A stretch of DNA of 64,000 nucleotides from Pseudovibrio exalbescens. GTDB lineage: Bacteria; Pseudomonadota; Alphaproteobacteria; Rhizobiales; Stappiaceae. Shown piece by piece: positions 1 to 7,655 of this stretch. The stretch covers positions 744,001-808,000 of the forward strand of contig NZ_JAQZAJ010000002.1 in the NCBI RefSeq assembly GCF_028737195.1, read 5' to 3'. A program made the translations under genes and the position numbers. The first letter of the stretch is position 1. The number at the start of each line of letters is the position of its first letter. The notes beneath the pieces were generated by a model. That model ran no database searches. It was not told the DNA's origin and worked only from the letters and a program-made list of their open reading frames with translations.

Positions 1-1936
1 AACAGGTGCCGATGAGTTGCTGCAGGAGATTTCTGATTATAACGAGGTGGATTGCGTTTCCACGCACTTGCTGCGTGATTGGCTGCTGACACTTAAGCCG
101 GAAGACGCGCCGTGGTTTAAGGGATTGCCTGAATATGGCGAGGAAGAAGAGTTACAGCGCAAGGACTGGGAAATTGAATATGAGGATTATCAAACCCGCC
201 TTGGCGTGACAGAGGATAACCCGCCGCCCACCAATGAACGGCTATCGCATCTGCTAGAGTTTCATAACCGGGAAGCTAAGCCGCAATGGTGGAGCAGCTT
301 TGAACGTCAGAACAAGTTTGAAGATGAGCTGATTGACGATACGGAGTGCCTTGGCGGCCTACAACAAATTGGTAGCCCCGAGCCTGAAAAGCGCTCCCTG
401 ATATACAGCTACCGTTTCCCATCGCAAGAATACAAGCTGAAGGTTGGCGCACAGGCGGTTGATATTGCTGTCATGGAAAATGCAGGCACCATTGTTGAGA
501 TTGATGAGGATGCTTGCATTGTTAAAATCAAACGCGGAGCCAGCAAAGAACCATTGCCAGAAAGCCTATCGATTGGCCCACCGGGACCCATTGATAGCAA
601 GATCATCCGCTCGGCCATTTACCGCTATGCCGATCATGTGCTGGAAGCGCCGGAAGGCACACATGCCGCAACCGAACTGCTGGCGCGAAATGTTCCTCGC
701 ATCCAAGGTAAGCAGCTGGGTGAAGCCGTCATCACAAGCGATGATCTGCAAGGGGATGCTCTGGAAGCCATTGCTGCGTTAGACAACAGCTATCTCTTTA
801 TCCAAGGCCCTCCGGGCGCAGGTAAGACTTACACCAGCAGCCATATCATTGTGGACCTAATCAAGCGCGGCAAGAAAATCGGTGTTACATCAAACTCGCA
901 CAAAGCCATTCATAACTTGCTTGAAAAAGTGGAAAGCGTTGCCGCTGAAAAAGATGTGCATTTCCATGGCATCAAAAAAGCCAGCGGCGGGAATGACGAG
1001 ACCATCTTTGATGGGCAGTTCATCCGCTCAGAAATCAAGACCGAGAATATGCGCCTTGGCGCTGATCTCTTTGCAGGCACCGCATGGACCTTTGCCAGCC
1101 CGCACTTTGATGGCCAACTGGATTATCTTTTCATTGATGAGGCCGGACAAGTTGCTACGGCTAATGTGGTGGCGATGGCTACGGCGACCAAGAATATCAT
1201 TCTGGTCGGTGACCAGATGCAGCTGGGGCAACCCATCCAAGGCACCCATCCGGGCGAAGCTGGATTGTCAGTGCTGGAATTCTTGCTGGGTGATCATTCC
1301 ACCATCCCGGCAGAGCGTGGTATCTTCCTTGGTCAAACCAGACGCATGCGTCCCAGCATCTGCCAATTTATTTCTGATGCCTTTTATGATGGCCGCCTGA
1401 CAGCCCATGAAAGCACTGCCGAGCGCAGCCTGAGCCTGCAAGGCGTTGATCTGCCTAATGAAGGGATTGTTATGATCCCGGCAGAGCATGAAGGCTGCTC
1501 GCAAAAGAGTGTCGAGGAAGGTGAGATCATCAAAGCCAAATATGATGCGTTGCTCGGCCAAGAATTTACCGACCGTGATGGCAGCACACGCCCGATCACC
1601 GAAGATGATATTCTGGTGGTCACGCCTTACAATGTGCAGGTGAATTATCTGCGCTCCATCCTGCCGGACAATGCCAAGGTCGGCACCGTTGATAAATTCC
1701 AAGGCCAAGAAGCGCCCATCGTGCTGATTTCCATGGTGACATCCAGCGCCGAAGATCTGCCGCGCAATATTGAGTTTCTGTACAGCAAGAACCGTTTGAA
1801 TGTTGCCGTCTCACGCGCACAATGTTTGGCAGTGGTGGTCGCCAATCCCAAGCTGCTGGAAATCCCATGCGGTACTGTAGAGCAGATGAAACTGGTCAAC
1901 ACATTCTGCTGGCTGGATGAGTATGCTCAAAGATAG
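1..1936 (+). CDS. TM0106-type RecB-like nuclease/superfamily 1 helicase fusion (5' end outside window)
   Basis: The reading frame is open to the window edge, so only the C-terminal ~640 residues are present. The first residues (DYNEVDCVSTHLLRDWL) resemble the end of the RNase H/RecB-like nuclease part of TM0106-family proteins. Then follows a Dna2/Upf1-like SF1 helicase: Walker A GPPGAGKT near 805-830, Walker B FIDEAGQ near 1132, a GDQMQLGQP motif III near 1210, the late motif VDKFQGQE near 1690 and VAVSRAQ near 1803. A protein of this type would unwind or degrade nucleic acid using ATP in the cytoplasm; the substrate cannot be deduced here. The gene ends at TAG at 1936 and is followed by scar-like noncoding DNA, so it may border an integration site. 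The helicase call is firm, the nuclease half is inferred from a few residues. Confidence 0.85.
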   Translation, partial: TGADELLQEISDYNEVDCVSTHLLRDWLLTLKPEDAPWFKGLPEYGEEEELQRKDWEIEYEDYQTRLGVTEDNPPPTNERLSHLLEFHNREAKPQWWSSFERQNKFEDELIDDTECLGGLQQIGSPEPEKRSLIYSYRFPSQEYKLKVGAQAVDIAVMENAGTIVEIDEDACIVKIKRGASKEPLPESLSIGPPGPIDSKIIRSAIYRYADHVLEAPEGTHAATELLARNVPRIQGKQLGEAVITSDDLQGDALEAIAALDNSYLFIQGPPGAGKTYTSSHIIVDLIKRGKKIGVTSNSHKAIHNLLEKVESVAAEKDVHFHGIKKASGGNDETIFDGQFIRSEIKTENMRLGADLFAGTAWTFASPHFDGQLDYLFIDEAGQVATANVVAMATATKNIILVGDQMQLGQPIQGTHPGEAGLSVLEFLLGDHSTIPAERGIFLGQTRRMRPSICQFISDAFYDGRLTAHESTAERSLSLQGVDLPNEGIVMIPAEHEGCSQKSVEEGEIIKAKYDALLGQEFTDRDGSTRPITEDDILVVTPYNVQVNYLRSILPDNAKVGTVDKFQGQEAPIVLISMVTSSAEDLPRNIEFLYSKNRLNVAVSRAQCLAVVVANPKLLEIPCGTVEQMKLVNTFCWLDEYAQR

Positions 1937-2218
1937 CGTTTCCAATGAATCCCAAACAGGGATTCGAACTCGCGGTTGGTACGGTACTTTCATCAGTATT
2001 ATTGAAGTCATGCCAAGAGCGGAAATCAAACCCGCACAAGGCGTTGCAACATAAAACTTGCTTTCTATTGTTTTCAGGGCGATTATTTGTTGCAACACAA
2101 TGGTGAGTGTAGAGGATTCGAACTCAAAGGGGTTCAATACACCGCCAGTTTCCCTTGAAATCATTGAGTTTTTTCGATCCGATCCAAATTTGGGCTACAA
2201 ATTGGGTCACAAATTGGG
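1937..2218. other. Noncoding stretch with tRNA T-arm-like direct repeats
   Basis: No gene is seen. The 12-mer GGATTCGAACTC occurs twice in direct orientation, at 1960-1971 and 2114-2125. Its reverse complement, GAGTTCGAATCC, is what a tRNA T-loop and flanking stem looks like, but neither copy can be folded into a T-arm with a matched 5-bp stem and no cloverleaf surrounds it. Around 2194-2225 the unit CAAATTGGGTCA is repeated in tandem. This could be debris from integration at a tRNA gene; it is not a functional tRNA. Confidence 0.5.
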
Positions 2219-2545
2219 TCACAGTTTGGTATTTCGAATTTGTTTGGGCGGCTTCGGGAGGTGTGGTGGCTTTCCCTCGGCAAGTCGATCCTGCAGGTAC
2301 TTCTCTGCTTCTTCCTTCGGACATTTCCAAGCTTCGAGTTCGGCTTTGAGGCGGTAGAAGATAGGGGCGTAGACATCGCCATACTCCAAGACCACCCAAG
2401 CCATTAAGGTGACCCCATTCTCTAATCTTTCGCGGGTGACGGGACCTTTAGGTGTTCCGTTTCTATTGCCCCTTATCAGCTCTTTCTCGTAGTTGGCGTT
2501 GGAGAAGTGCTTGCTCGCTTCATTTTGTTGCTGCCGCTCCCCCGA
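2219..2545 (-). pseudogene. Fossil or start-less small gene of unknown function
   Basis: On the minus strand a frame stays open for 108 codons after an upstream TAG at 2546-2548. Its translation has protein-like composition: an N-terminal stretch with ELIRGNRNGTPKGPVTRERL, then a hydrophobic/aromatic segment (MAWVVLEYGDVYAPIFYRL), then a charged helix and a Pro/Lys-rich tail. There is no ATG, GTG or TTG near the beginning; the only ATG lies in the middle (2404), without a Shine-Dalgarno sequence. I read it as the 3' part of a gene that lost its 5' end, which fits the neighbouring T-arm-like repeats. The composition is reminiscent of small proteins encoded beside site-specific integrases, but I cannot name the family. 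If translation starts at 2404 it would be a 61-residue protein. Confidence 0.4.
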
Positions 2546-2548
2546 CTA

Positions 2549-2804
2549 AAACTTGTGTGGGAGGAGCTCAGTAGTCGTTTGCCGCACGCCCTAAAGAGGT
2601 CTCTCGGTCCTGCCCTATGGCAAGCTTCCACTGTTGGGCACGGCTACGCGAGTTGCGGAGCAGTCGTGCCCAACAGTCTTTGTCTGGCGAGTGCGCTGTT
2701 GGCGCGGCCCGCGGTTTAACAGCTCAAGCCGTTGCAGCTTCAACTCTGGCGTTGCTTCATCGTTTCATGGCAAAGGTCATCGCCCAGGTGCCTGTCTGCA
2801 TCGC
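2549..2804. other. Intergenic region with a 12-bp inverted repeat
   Basis: No convincing gene. CTGTTGGGCACG at about 2630 and its exact reverse complement at about 2665 form a stem with a loop of some 22 nt. There is no T-run next to it, so it is not a classical terminator for the hydrolase gene that ends at 2805, although it lies just beyond that stop codon. Confidence 0.4.
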
Positions 2805-3866
2805 TCAGTTAATTCTCTTCTCCTGCATTGCAGCGACATCAATCACCCCGCTTCTTGGAAACCTGTCCGCCAGAACCTCTTCGCGAGCACTGGTCACAAC
2901 ATCAATAACGACTGGTGATGTTGCTGCGAGAAAGTGGTTTCGCGCATCAGGTAGCCCAGAGAGATCAAGAACCAGCAGATCGAGTGCGACAAGACGGTCG
3001 CGGTCCCGCGCTGATCCGAGCCGCTCCGGCTGCGCTGTCAGGAGCGAAGAAAAGCGCAGTGCATAATCGCTTTCGGAGGTCATCACGACGAATGGGTTCG
3101 GCAAAGGATCGATGCGTTCATGTTGGGATTCGAAGAGATCCAGATCGATATCTGGCGAGACCAAAATTACGCCCCCGATCCGGCTCAGGACCTTCTTCTT
3201 CCCGGTGATAGACAATTGCCTCAAGGTTTCCACGACAAGCTGTGTGCCCATGGAATGACCAAAGACAAAGACTTTCTGATTGTTGCGGGTCAGTTCCACC
3301 AGAAGAGCCTCAAGATGGTCGCGCGCGATCAGGATGCTGTCCTTGTCGCGCACATAGCCTAAGGGGCGTTCGATCGACGGCCATGAGAAGGTGACTTGCG
3401 GCCCTTGAAGGCCGTAATCATGGGCAATCTGCGCATGACGGTAGACGGCCGACTCCATCGAGGTGTTGAACCCGTGAACGTAGACGACCGCGCTGTCGAT
3501 AGGGCGGCCGCGGGGCCCGGCTTCGGTTCGAACGGCCTTTCCAAGGGCTGCAAGAGACGGAACCGCCCGCGCGTTGGCAACGGTGAAACTCATCGAGGGA
3601 TCAGGATTTGCCGCAGAGAACTCCACTTTACCCGGCTTATGGGTTGGCGGGATCGTGATGTCGTACTGCGCGAAAGTAAGTGCGTCACCGCGCTGCGTGG
3701 TTCCAGAAAGGTCAGAAGCAACGGTTCTGTTGGTGGCAAGGTATATGCTCTGAACGTCAGCCGCACCGATCTGGGCGCTCGGCGCAACAAAATCTTTAGG
3801 CTTGCCCGCGCAAGCGGCCAGCGTGGAGAGGGACAGGCACAGAAGAAGCGTCACACGAAGGTTCAT
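2805..3866 (-). CDS. DUF900-type alpha/beta-hydrolase lipoprotein
   Basis: The 353-residue product begins with a lipoprotein signal: hydrophobic LLLCLSLS followed by the lipobox LAAC at residues 16-19, so it is probably lipid-anchored. The body is an alpha/beta hydrolase of the DUF900 kind: oxyanion-region HGFN near residue 131, nucleophile elbow GHSMGT with Ser205, and conserved VTFSWPS near residue 160. Such proteins are uncharacterised esterase-like enzymes; the substrate is unknown. It is the last gene of the minus-strand sulfatase cluster, about 100 bp beyond the DUF4345 gene. A weak GGAAAG lies upstream of the ATG. Family assignment is good; a role in removing acyl groups from sulfated substrates would be speculation. 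Confidence 0.8.
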   Translation of the reverse strand: MNLRVTLLLCLSLSTLAACAGKPKDFVAPSAQIGAADVQSIYLATNRTVASDLSGTTQRGDALTFAQYDITIPPTHKPGKVEFSAANPDPSMSFTVANARAVPSLAALGKAVRTEAGPRGRPIDSAVVYVHGFNTSMESAVYRHAQIAHDYGLQGPQVTFSWPSIERPLGYVRDKDSILIARDHLEALLVELTRNNQKVFVFGHSMGTQLVVETLRQLSITGKKKVLSRIGGVILVSPDIDLDLFESQHERIDPLPNPFVVMTSESDYALRFSSLLTAQPERLGSARDRDRLVALDLLVLDLSGLPDARNHFLAATSPVVIDVVTSAREEVLADRFPRSGVIDVAAMQEKRIN

Positions 3867-3971
3867 TTAAATTATCTTTCCAGTGTGTTTCTTAGTAGGG
3901 GCTTGCATAAGCAAGGTGTTGTTCCGTCACTTGTTTCCCGGCGAACGTCGTTAAGCTCCGAACGCCACGGA

Positions 3972-4376
3972 TCACGCGTTTCTTGCATTCTTGCTGTTGG
4001 GTGCTCTGGTGATGAGATAAAAGCTTGTTCCCGCGAGAATGATTTCCGCGAGCAGGTAGAAGATCAGTAGTGGCTGGGGCCAGCCGTCGAGAAAAAGGCT
4101 CAACACTCTGCCTAATGCAATGCCAGTGACAAACACGAAGACACTCCACAGCGCAGGCATCCGCAGGTCGGCGCGTACGGCACCGGCCAGCCAAAAGATG
4201 ATCATGCCGAGGTACAGTCCCATGATCGCACGGAAGAGGTGCTGCATGGTTAAATCTGGGTCGCTGAGGCCGTAGAGCCAAGGCAGGCTCTTGTCCGGCA
4301 GCGCACCGTAGGAGAGCGCCACAGGCACAAGGCCGATGCCCATTGCCAGCAGGAACAGCCTCTGAGCCTTATCCAT
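3972..4376 (-). CDS. DUF4345-like small membrane protein
   Basis: A 134-residue integral membrane protein with about four hydrophobic segments: LFLLAMGIGLVPVALS, HLFRAIMGLYLGMIIFWLAG, LWSVFVFVTGIALG and LLIFYLLAEIILAGTS. The pattern, with R-A-I/M-G-L-Y early in helix 2, matches the DUF4345 family, whose function is unknown. The start was set at the ATG at 4376, which overlaps the last eight bases of the FGE gene and has GGGGA a few bases upstream; a TTG four codons earlier is possible. The overlap suggests translational coupling to the FGE. Confidence 0.7.
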   Translation of the reverse strand: MDKAQRLFLLAMGIGLVPVALSYGALPDKSLPWLYGLSDPDLTMQHLFRAIMGLYLGMIIFWLAGAVRADLRMPALWSVFVFVTGIALGRVLSLFLDGWPQPLLIFYLLAEIILAGTSFYLITRAPNSKNARNA

Positions 4377-5337
4377 CAGTGTCCCCAATGCTTTTTACGA
4401 CACGAAAGCCAATGTGCGCGGTACTGAAATCGCGCTCCAGGCTCTCGCGCGCGGCGACCCTGTATCTTTGGCAGTAGTCCTCGCTACAAAGAAACGAGCC
4501 GCCCTTGATCGTGAAACGCGGCACGGCGGGTGCGAATGGACTGTCGGTCCATTCCCAGACATTCCCAATCATGTCGTAGGCACCTGTCAGTCCCGGCTCA
4601 TAACAACCGACCGGCGCTGTCCCCGCGAAACCGTCCCGCCGGGAGTTGAGCACCGGAAAAAGGCCCGTCCAGATATTGGCACGGGCGCTGCCATCGGGCG
4701 CGCGGATGCCCGAATGCGGGTCCATCGGATCGAACAAACCCATGCTGGCCGCGTATTCCCATTCCACCTCAGTCGGAATACGCCCGCCCACCCAAGCCGC
4801 ATAAGCCTTGGCGTCATTCAGTGTGACATGCACGACAGGGTGCAGGTCGCGACCCACCAGGTCGGATCCTGCACCATCTGGCGTGCGCCACGTTGCGTCG
4901 GCGTCCAGCGACCACCAGGAAAGGAATACTTCGGGCGTATCACTTTCGCTGAACTGTGCAGAACCGCCATTGCGTTCAGCCTCGGTGACATAGCCTGTCT
5001 CAGCGACAAACGCTGCGAACTGGCTGTTCGTGACCTCGTGGGCCTGCAGGCGGAAAGGCGAAACAAGCACCTTCCGGGGCGGGCCCTCCTCGGGAAACAC
5101 AGGATCAACGCCCATGACGAATCCGCCGCCGGGGATTTCGACGAACTCACCAAGGTCGGCCTCGTTCAGGGAACACGCCAGTTCTGTTTGAGGTGATGAA
5201 ATGACATGCTGCGAAAGTCCCACGGCAGCGACCGCGACAACGGTCACTGCCAACGCACCTGCGCCGAGCGATAGAGGACGTTTATTGGGCAACTCAGCGC
5301 TCCGCGAGCAGTTCGAGGATGCGGTGAGCAGTCTCAT
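4369..5337 (-). CDS. Formylglycine-generating enzyme (FGE/SUMF1 family), membrane-anchored
   Basis: The 322-residue product has the FGE-sulfatase fold throughout: start IPGGGFVMG near residue 68, HEVTNSQFAAFV, GGRIPTEVEWEYAA, DMIGNVWEWT and the C-terminal GGSFLCSEDYCQRYR. Both cysteines that act in copper-dependent oxidation in this family are present (Cys284 and Cys289, spaced as human Cys336/Cys341), so a catalytically competent enzyme is likely rather than a degenerate PvdO/EgtB-like relative. Family role: oxidising the Cys of a C-x-P-x-R motif in sulfatases to formylglycine with O2. Residues 23-42 form one strong hydrophobic segment preceded by Asn-Lys-Arg, predicting an N-in/C-out anchor and an extracytoplasmic catalytic domain. 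The gene overlaps the preceding DJ-1 gene by 44 bp; a TTG at about 5292 would remove the overlap and keep the hydrophobic segment. Confidence 0.88.
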   Translation of the reverse strand: MRLLTASSNCSRSAELPNKRPLSLGAGALAVTVVAVAAVGLSQHVISSPQTELACSLNEADLGEFVEIPGGGFVMGVDPVFPEEGPPRKVLVSPFRLQAHEVTNSQFAAFVAETGYVTEAERNGGSAQFSESDTPEVFLSWWSLDADATWRTPDGAGSDLVGRDLHPVVHVTLNDAKAYAAWVGGRIPTEVEWEYAASMGLFDPMDPHSGIRAPDGSARANIWTGLFPVLNSRRDGFAGTAPVGCYEPGLTGAYDMIGNVWEWTDSPFAPAVPRFTIKGGSFLCSEDYCQRYRVAARESLERDFSTAHIGFRVVKSIGDTDG

Positions 5338-6118
5338 AGCCGCTGTTCTGGTTCTGGCCAGTCACCAGATTGCCGTCGACTACGGTGTGCGTCGCAAAGA
5401 AGTCGCGCCAGGCGGTTTCGGCCTCAAACACAGCGTTCATGGAACGCATTTCGCTCTCAGGGTGCAAAGGCGTGATTTCGATGCCCAGCTCCTTTATCTG
5501 TTTGTCGGTGACGCCTGTCACCCGGCGGCCTTCGATGAGGGGTGAGCCCTCTGTATTTTGAGCGTTCACCAGACCGAGCGCCCCATGGCAAACCGACCCA
5601 AGGACGGCACCTTGGGCGTTAGCCTTGGTAATGACTTGTGCAAGCTCATCGCTTTGCGCAAGGTCATAGGCCGCGCCCCAGCCACCAGCCAGGAAGATCA
5701 CGTCGTAGGCACTGGGATCGACTTCGGTGATGGGAAGAGAGTCCCGTAGCATCGCCATTGCCGCAGGATCCTTCTTGAAACGCAGGTCTTCGGGTGTTGC
5801 CAGCGGCCAACTCATCGACCACGGCTCGACCGGGATCTCCCCGCCCTTTATTGAGGCGATGTCGACATCCAGCCCGGCTTCGAGAAAGACGTAGTAGGGA
5901 ACCGTCATTTCCGATCCGAACACCCCGGTGGCTCGGCCCGTTTCGCCAAGTGTGTCATGGCTGGTCGTGACGATCAGTGCGCGATGTCCCGCCAGATCAA
6001 ACTCAGGGATTTCGTGGTGAGGGTGAAAGCCCATCGCTTTAAGCGTCGGCGGCAAGCCGAAATAGATGGCGACAGCTAACAGGGCGATGATGCCAAGGGA
6101 ATATCGAAGCCAAGACAT
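5294..6118 (-). CDS. Membrane-anchored DJ-1/PfpI family protein, copy 2
   Basis: The 274-residue product has an N-terminal membrane segment (residues 5-22) followed by a complete DJ-1/PfpI (type 1 glutamine amidotransferase-like) domain. Conserved points are the start of the domain ALIVTTSHDTLGETGR, KGGEIPVEP near residue 91, GGWGAAYDL near 145 and the nucleophile elbow GSVCHGALGL with Cys177 and His178. The usual G-G-H-G of Hsp31-like proteins is G-G-W-G here. Family members are glyoxalases, proteases or chaperones; the reaction is not predictable. A clear GGAG lies nine bases before the ATG. It is colinear, without gaps over the first 180 residues, with the product of 6755-7588, so the two are paralogues. 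Position between sulfatase and FGE suggests a role in the same envelope module. Confidence 0.82.
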   Translation of the reverse strand: MSWLRYSLGIIALLAVAIYFGLPPTLKAMGFHPHHEIPEFDLAGHRALIVTTSHDTLGETGRATGVFGSEMTVPYYVFLEAGLDVDIASIKGGEIPVEPWSMSWPLATPEDLRFKKDPAAMAMLRDSLPITEVDPSAYDVIFLAGGWGAAYDLAQSDELAQVITKANAQGAVLGSVCHGALGLVNAQNTEGSPLIEGRRVTGVTDKQIKELGIEITPLHPESEMRSMNAVFEAETAWRDFFATHTVVDGNLVTGQNQNSGYETAHRILELLAER

Positions 6119-6216
6119 TCAGATTTACTCCAAGTGAACGATCTACTAACAATTTTGGGGGACGAAGGGGCGGCCCTCTCCAATCCCACTCACACGAATG
6201 TCGCGACATTCGCGCG

Positions 6217-6723
6217 TCATTGAATGGCGTATTTCAGGGCTGCCAGCCCGGAGCCCAAACCGCCTGCGAACAGTGCCCCACCGAACGCAAGCCAACAACT
6301 ATGATTTATCACCCAGCCAACCCGTGCGCCGAGTACGATAAGGATGGCCACGCAAAACGCTTGGGACAGCATTGTCGCAGTTTGCATTGTCAGCCACTCC
6401 AGTCCTCCTGCGATGAACAGCGCCGTCGGCGCATTCGCGACGATCAGCATCGGGTGGTTGTTCGACCACGCGGATTGCACAGCCTTCAGAGTCAGCATCC
6501 GTTCGCCTGTCTCCATCGCATGAGACAGAAGTGCTGCGAAGGAGCGGACGAGTGTGACTGCAAGAACAGATCCAAACAGGACCAAGGCTGGCTCAAAAGG
6601 AGCCTCGGGCGTATCACCCAATGCCATGAGCAGGCTAAGCACCAAAATGGCACCGTAGATGAGGCCAAAGGCTCTTTTTTCTAACGGCTGCCAGCCCAAA
6701 TGGGCTGCGTGAGCGATGCGCAT
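6217..6723 (-). CDS. Small integral membrane protein of unknown function
   Basis: A 168-residue protein with about four membrane-spanning segments (FGLIYGAILVLSLLMAL, ALVLFGSVLAVTLVRSFAALL, MLIVANAPTALFIAGGLEWL and later FCVAILIVLGARVGWVI and AFGGALFAGGLGSGLAAL). I do not recognise the family. The start at 6723 was chosen because AGGAG lies eight bases upstream; the longer frame to 6813 would run into the preceding DJ-1 gene. It sits between the two DJ-1 paralogues in the co-directional sulfatase cluster and is likely co-transcribed with them. A His residue early in the protein and a lone Cys pair give no functional hint. Confidence 0.7.
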   Translation of the reverse strand: MRIAHAAHLGWQPLEKRAFGLIYGAILVLSLLMALGDTPEAPFEPALVLFGSVLAVTLVRSFAALLSHAMETGERMLTLKAVQSAWSNNHPMLIVANAPTALFIAGGLEWLTMQTATMLSQAFCVAILIVLGARVGWVINHSCWLAFGGALFAGGLGSGLAALKYAIQ

Positions 6724-6754
6724 TTCTTGGCTCCTGTGCCAGACCTGCTCGGGA

Positions 6755-7588
6755 TCAGACGTTGCGTTGCGTAGCCATCTTTTCGAGGATACGGTGCGCA
6801 GTCTCATAACCACTGTTCTGGTTTTGGCCGGTCACCAGATTGCCGTCGATCGAGGTGTGCGTGGCAAAAGGGTCACGGAATGCGTGCTGGCATTCGAAGA
6901 TCGCGCCAAGTTTACGCAGCTCTTCCTCGGGGTGCTTGGGTGTGACTGCGATGCCGAAGGTATTGATCTGACCGTTCGTTACGCCGGTGACGCGGCGGCC
7001 TTTGACCAACGGTTCGCCATCGAGACCTTTAGCGCCGCACAGACCAAGGGCGCCGTGGCAGACAGAGCCAAGGATCTTGCCTGCGGCATTGGCGCGGGTG
7101 ATGAAATCAGCCAGTTCCTCGCTTTGCATCAAGTCATAGGCCGCACCCCAGCCTCCGGCCATGAAGATTACGTCGTAGTCATTTGGATCCAGATCGGCGA
7201 CGGCTTTGGAGTTCTTGAGGTCGTGCATCGCCTTGCTGTCGGCCATGAAACGCTTGTCGTCGTGACAGGCAAGTGGCCACGTCCAGGACCAGGGCTGGAT
7301 CGGGATTTCACCGCCTTTGGGCGAGGCCATATCGACCTCCATGCCTGCATTGACGAACGCATAGTATGGCACCGTGAACTCGGATCCGAAGGCCCCGGTG
7401 GGCTTTGTGGTTGGATCCAGGCGGTTGTGGTTGGTGCAGATCACGAGCGCTCGGCGGCCCTGCATGTCAAAATCCGGGATGGTATAGTGCCTATGAATGC
7501 CCAGAAGACGCAGGAATGCGGGCAGATAGAGATACGTGAGAATGGCCAGCAGGGCCAAGACAACAAGGGCGACAACGATGAAGGTCAT
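6755..7588 (-). CDS. Membrane-anchored DJ-1/PfpI family protein, copy 1
   Basis: A 277-residue protein with an N-terminal membrane anchor (VVALVVLALLAILTYLYL) and a DJ-1/PfpI domain: domain start RRALVICTNHNRLDPT, KGGEIPIQPW at 91, GGWGAAYDL at 145, nucleophile elbow GSVCHGALGL with Cys177, then GRRVTGVTN and a C-terminal NLVTGQNQNSGYETAHRI shared almost exactly with copy 2. The start at 7588 has CGGAG seven bases upstream; the frame is open further upstream but that extension overlaps the sulfatase end and has no ribosome site. The membrane segment with a short cytoplasmic N-terminus suggests the domain faces the periplasm, though a reverse topology cannot be excluded. Function within the family is unresolved. 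Probably the product of a tandem duplication, with the 6217 gene between the copies. Confidence 0.82.
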   Translation of the reverse strand: MTFIVVALVVLALLAILTYLYLPAFLRLLGIHRHYTIPDFDMQGRRALVICTNHNRLDPTTKPTGAFGSEFTVPYYAFVNAGMEVDMASPKGGEIPIQPWSWTWPLACHDDKRFMADSKAMHDLKNSKAVADLDPNDYDVIFMAGGWGAAYDLMQSEELADFITRANAAGKILGSVCHGALGLCGAKGLDGEPLVKGRRVTGVTNGQINTFGIAVTPKHPEEELRKLGAIFECQHAFRDPFATHTSIDGNLVTGQNQNSGYETAHRILEKMATQRNV

Positions 7589-7655
7589 GCCAGTTCTCCG
7601 AATTGCGGTGTTTGAAAGTGCGCCTCTTGGGCTGGCGCACTGATTGTAAGTTGGA

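Noticed and set aside
1955-2130. tRNA genes suggested by GTTCGAATCC-like stretches
   Set aside because: T-stems do not pair and no acceptor, D or anticodon arm can be built in either place.
2630-2676. Integron attC-like site: GTTGGGC and GCCCAAC at the ends of the inverted repeat
   Set aside because: attC sites run RYYYAAC to GTTRRRY; here the order is reversed and no integron integrase or cassette array is visible.
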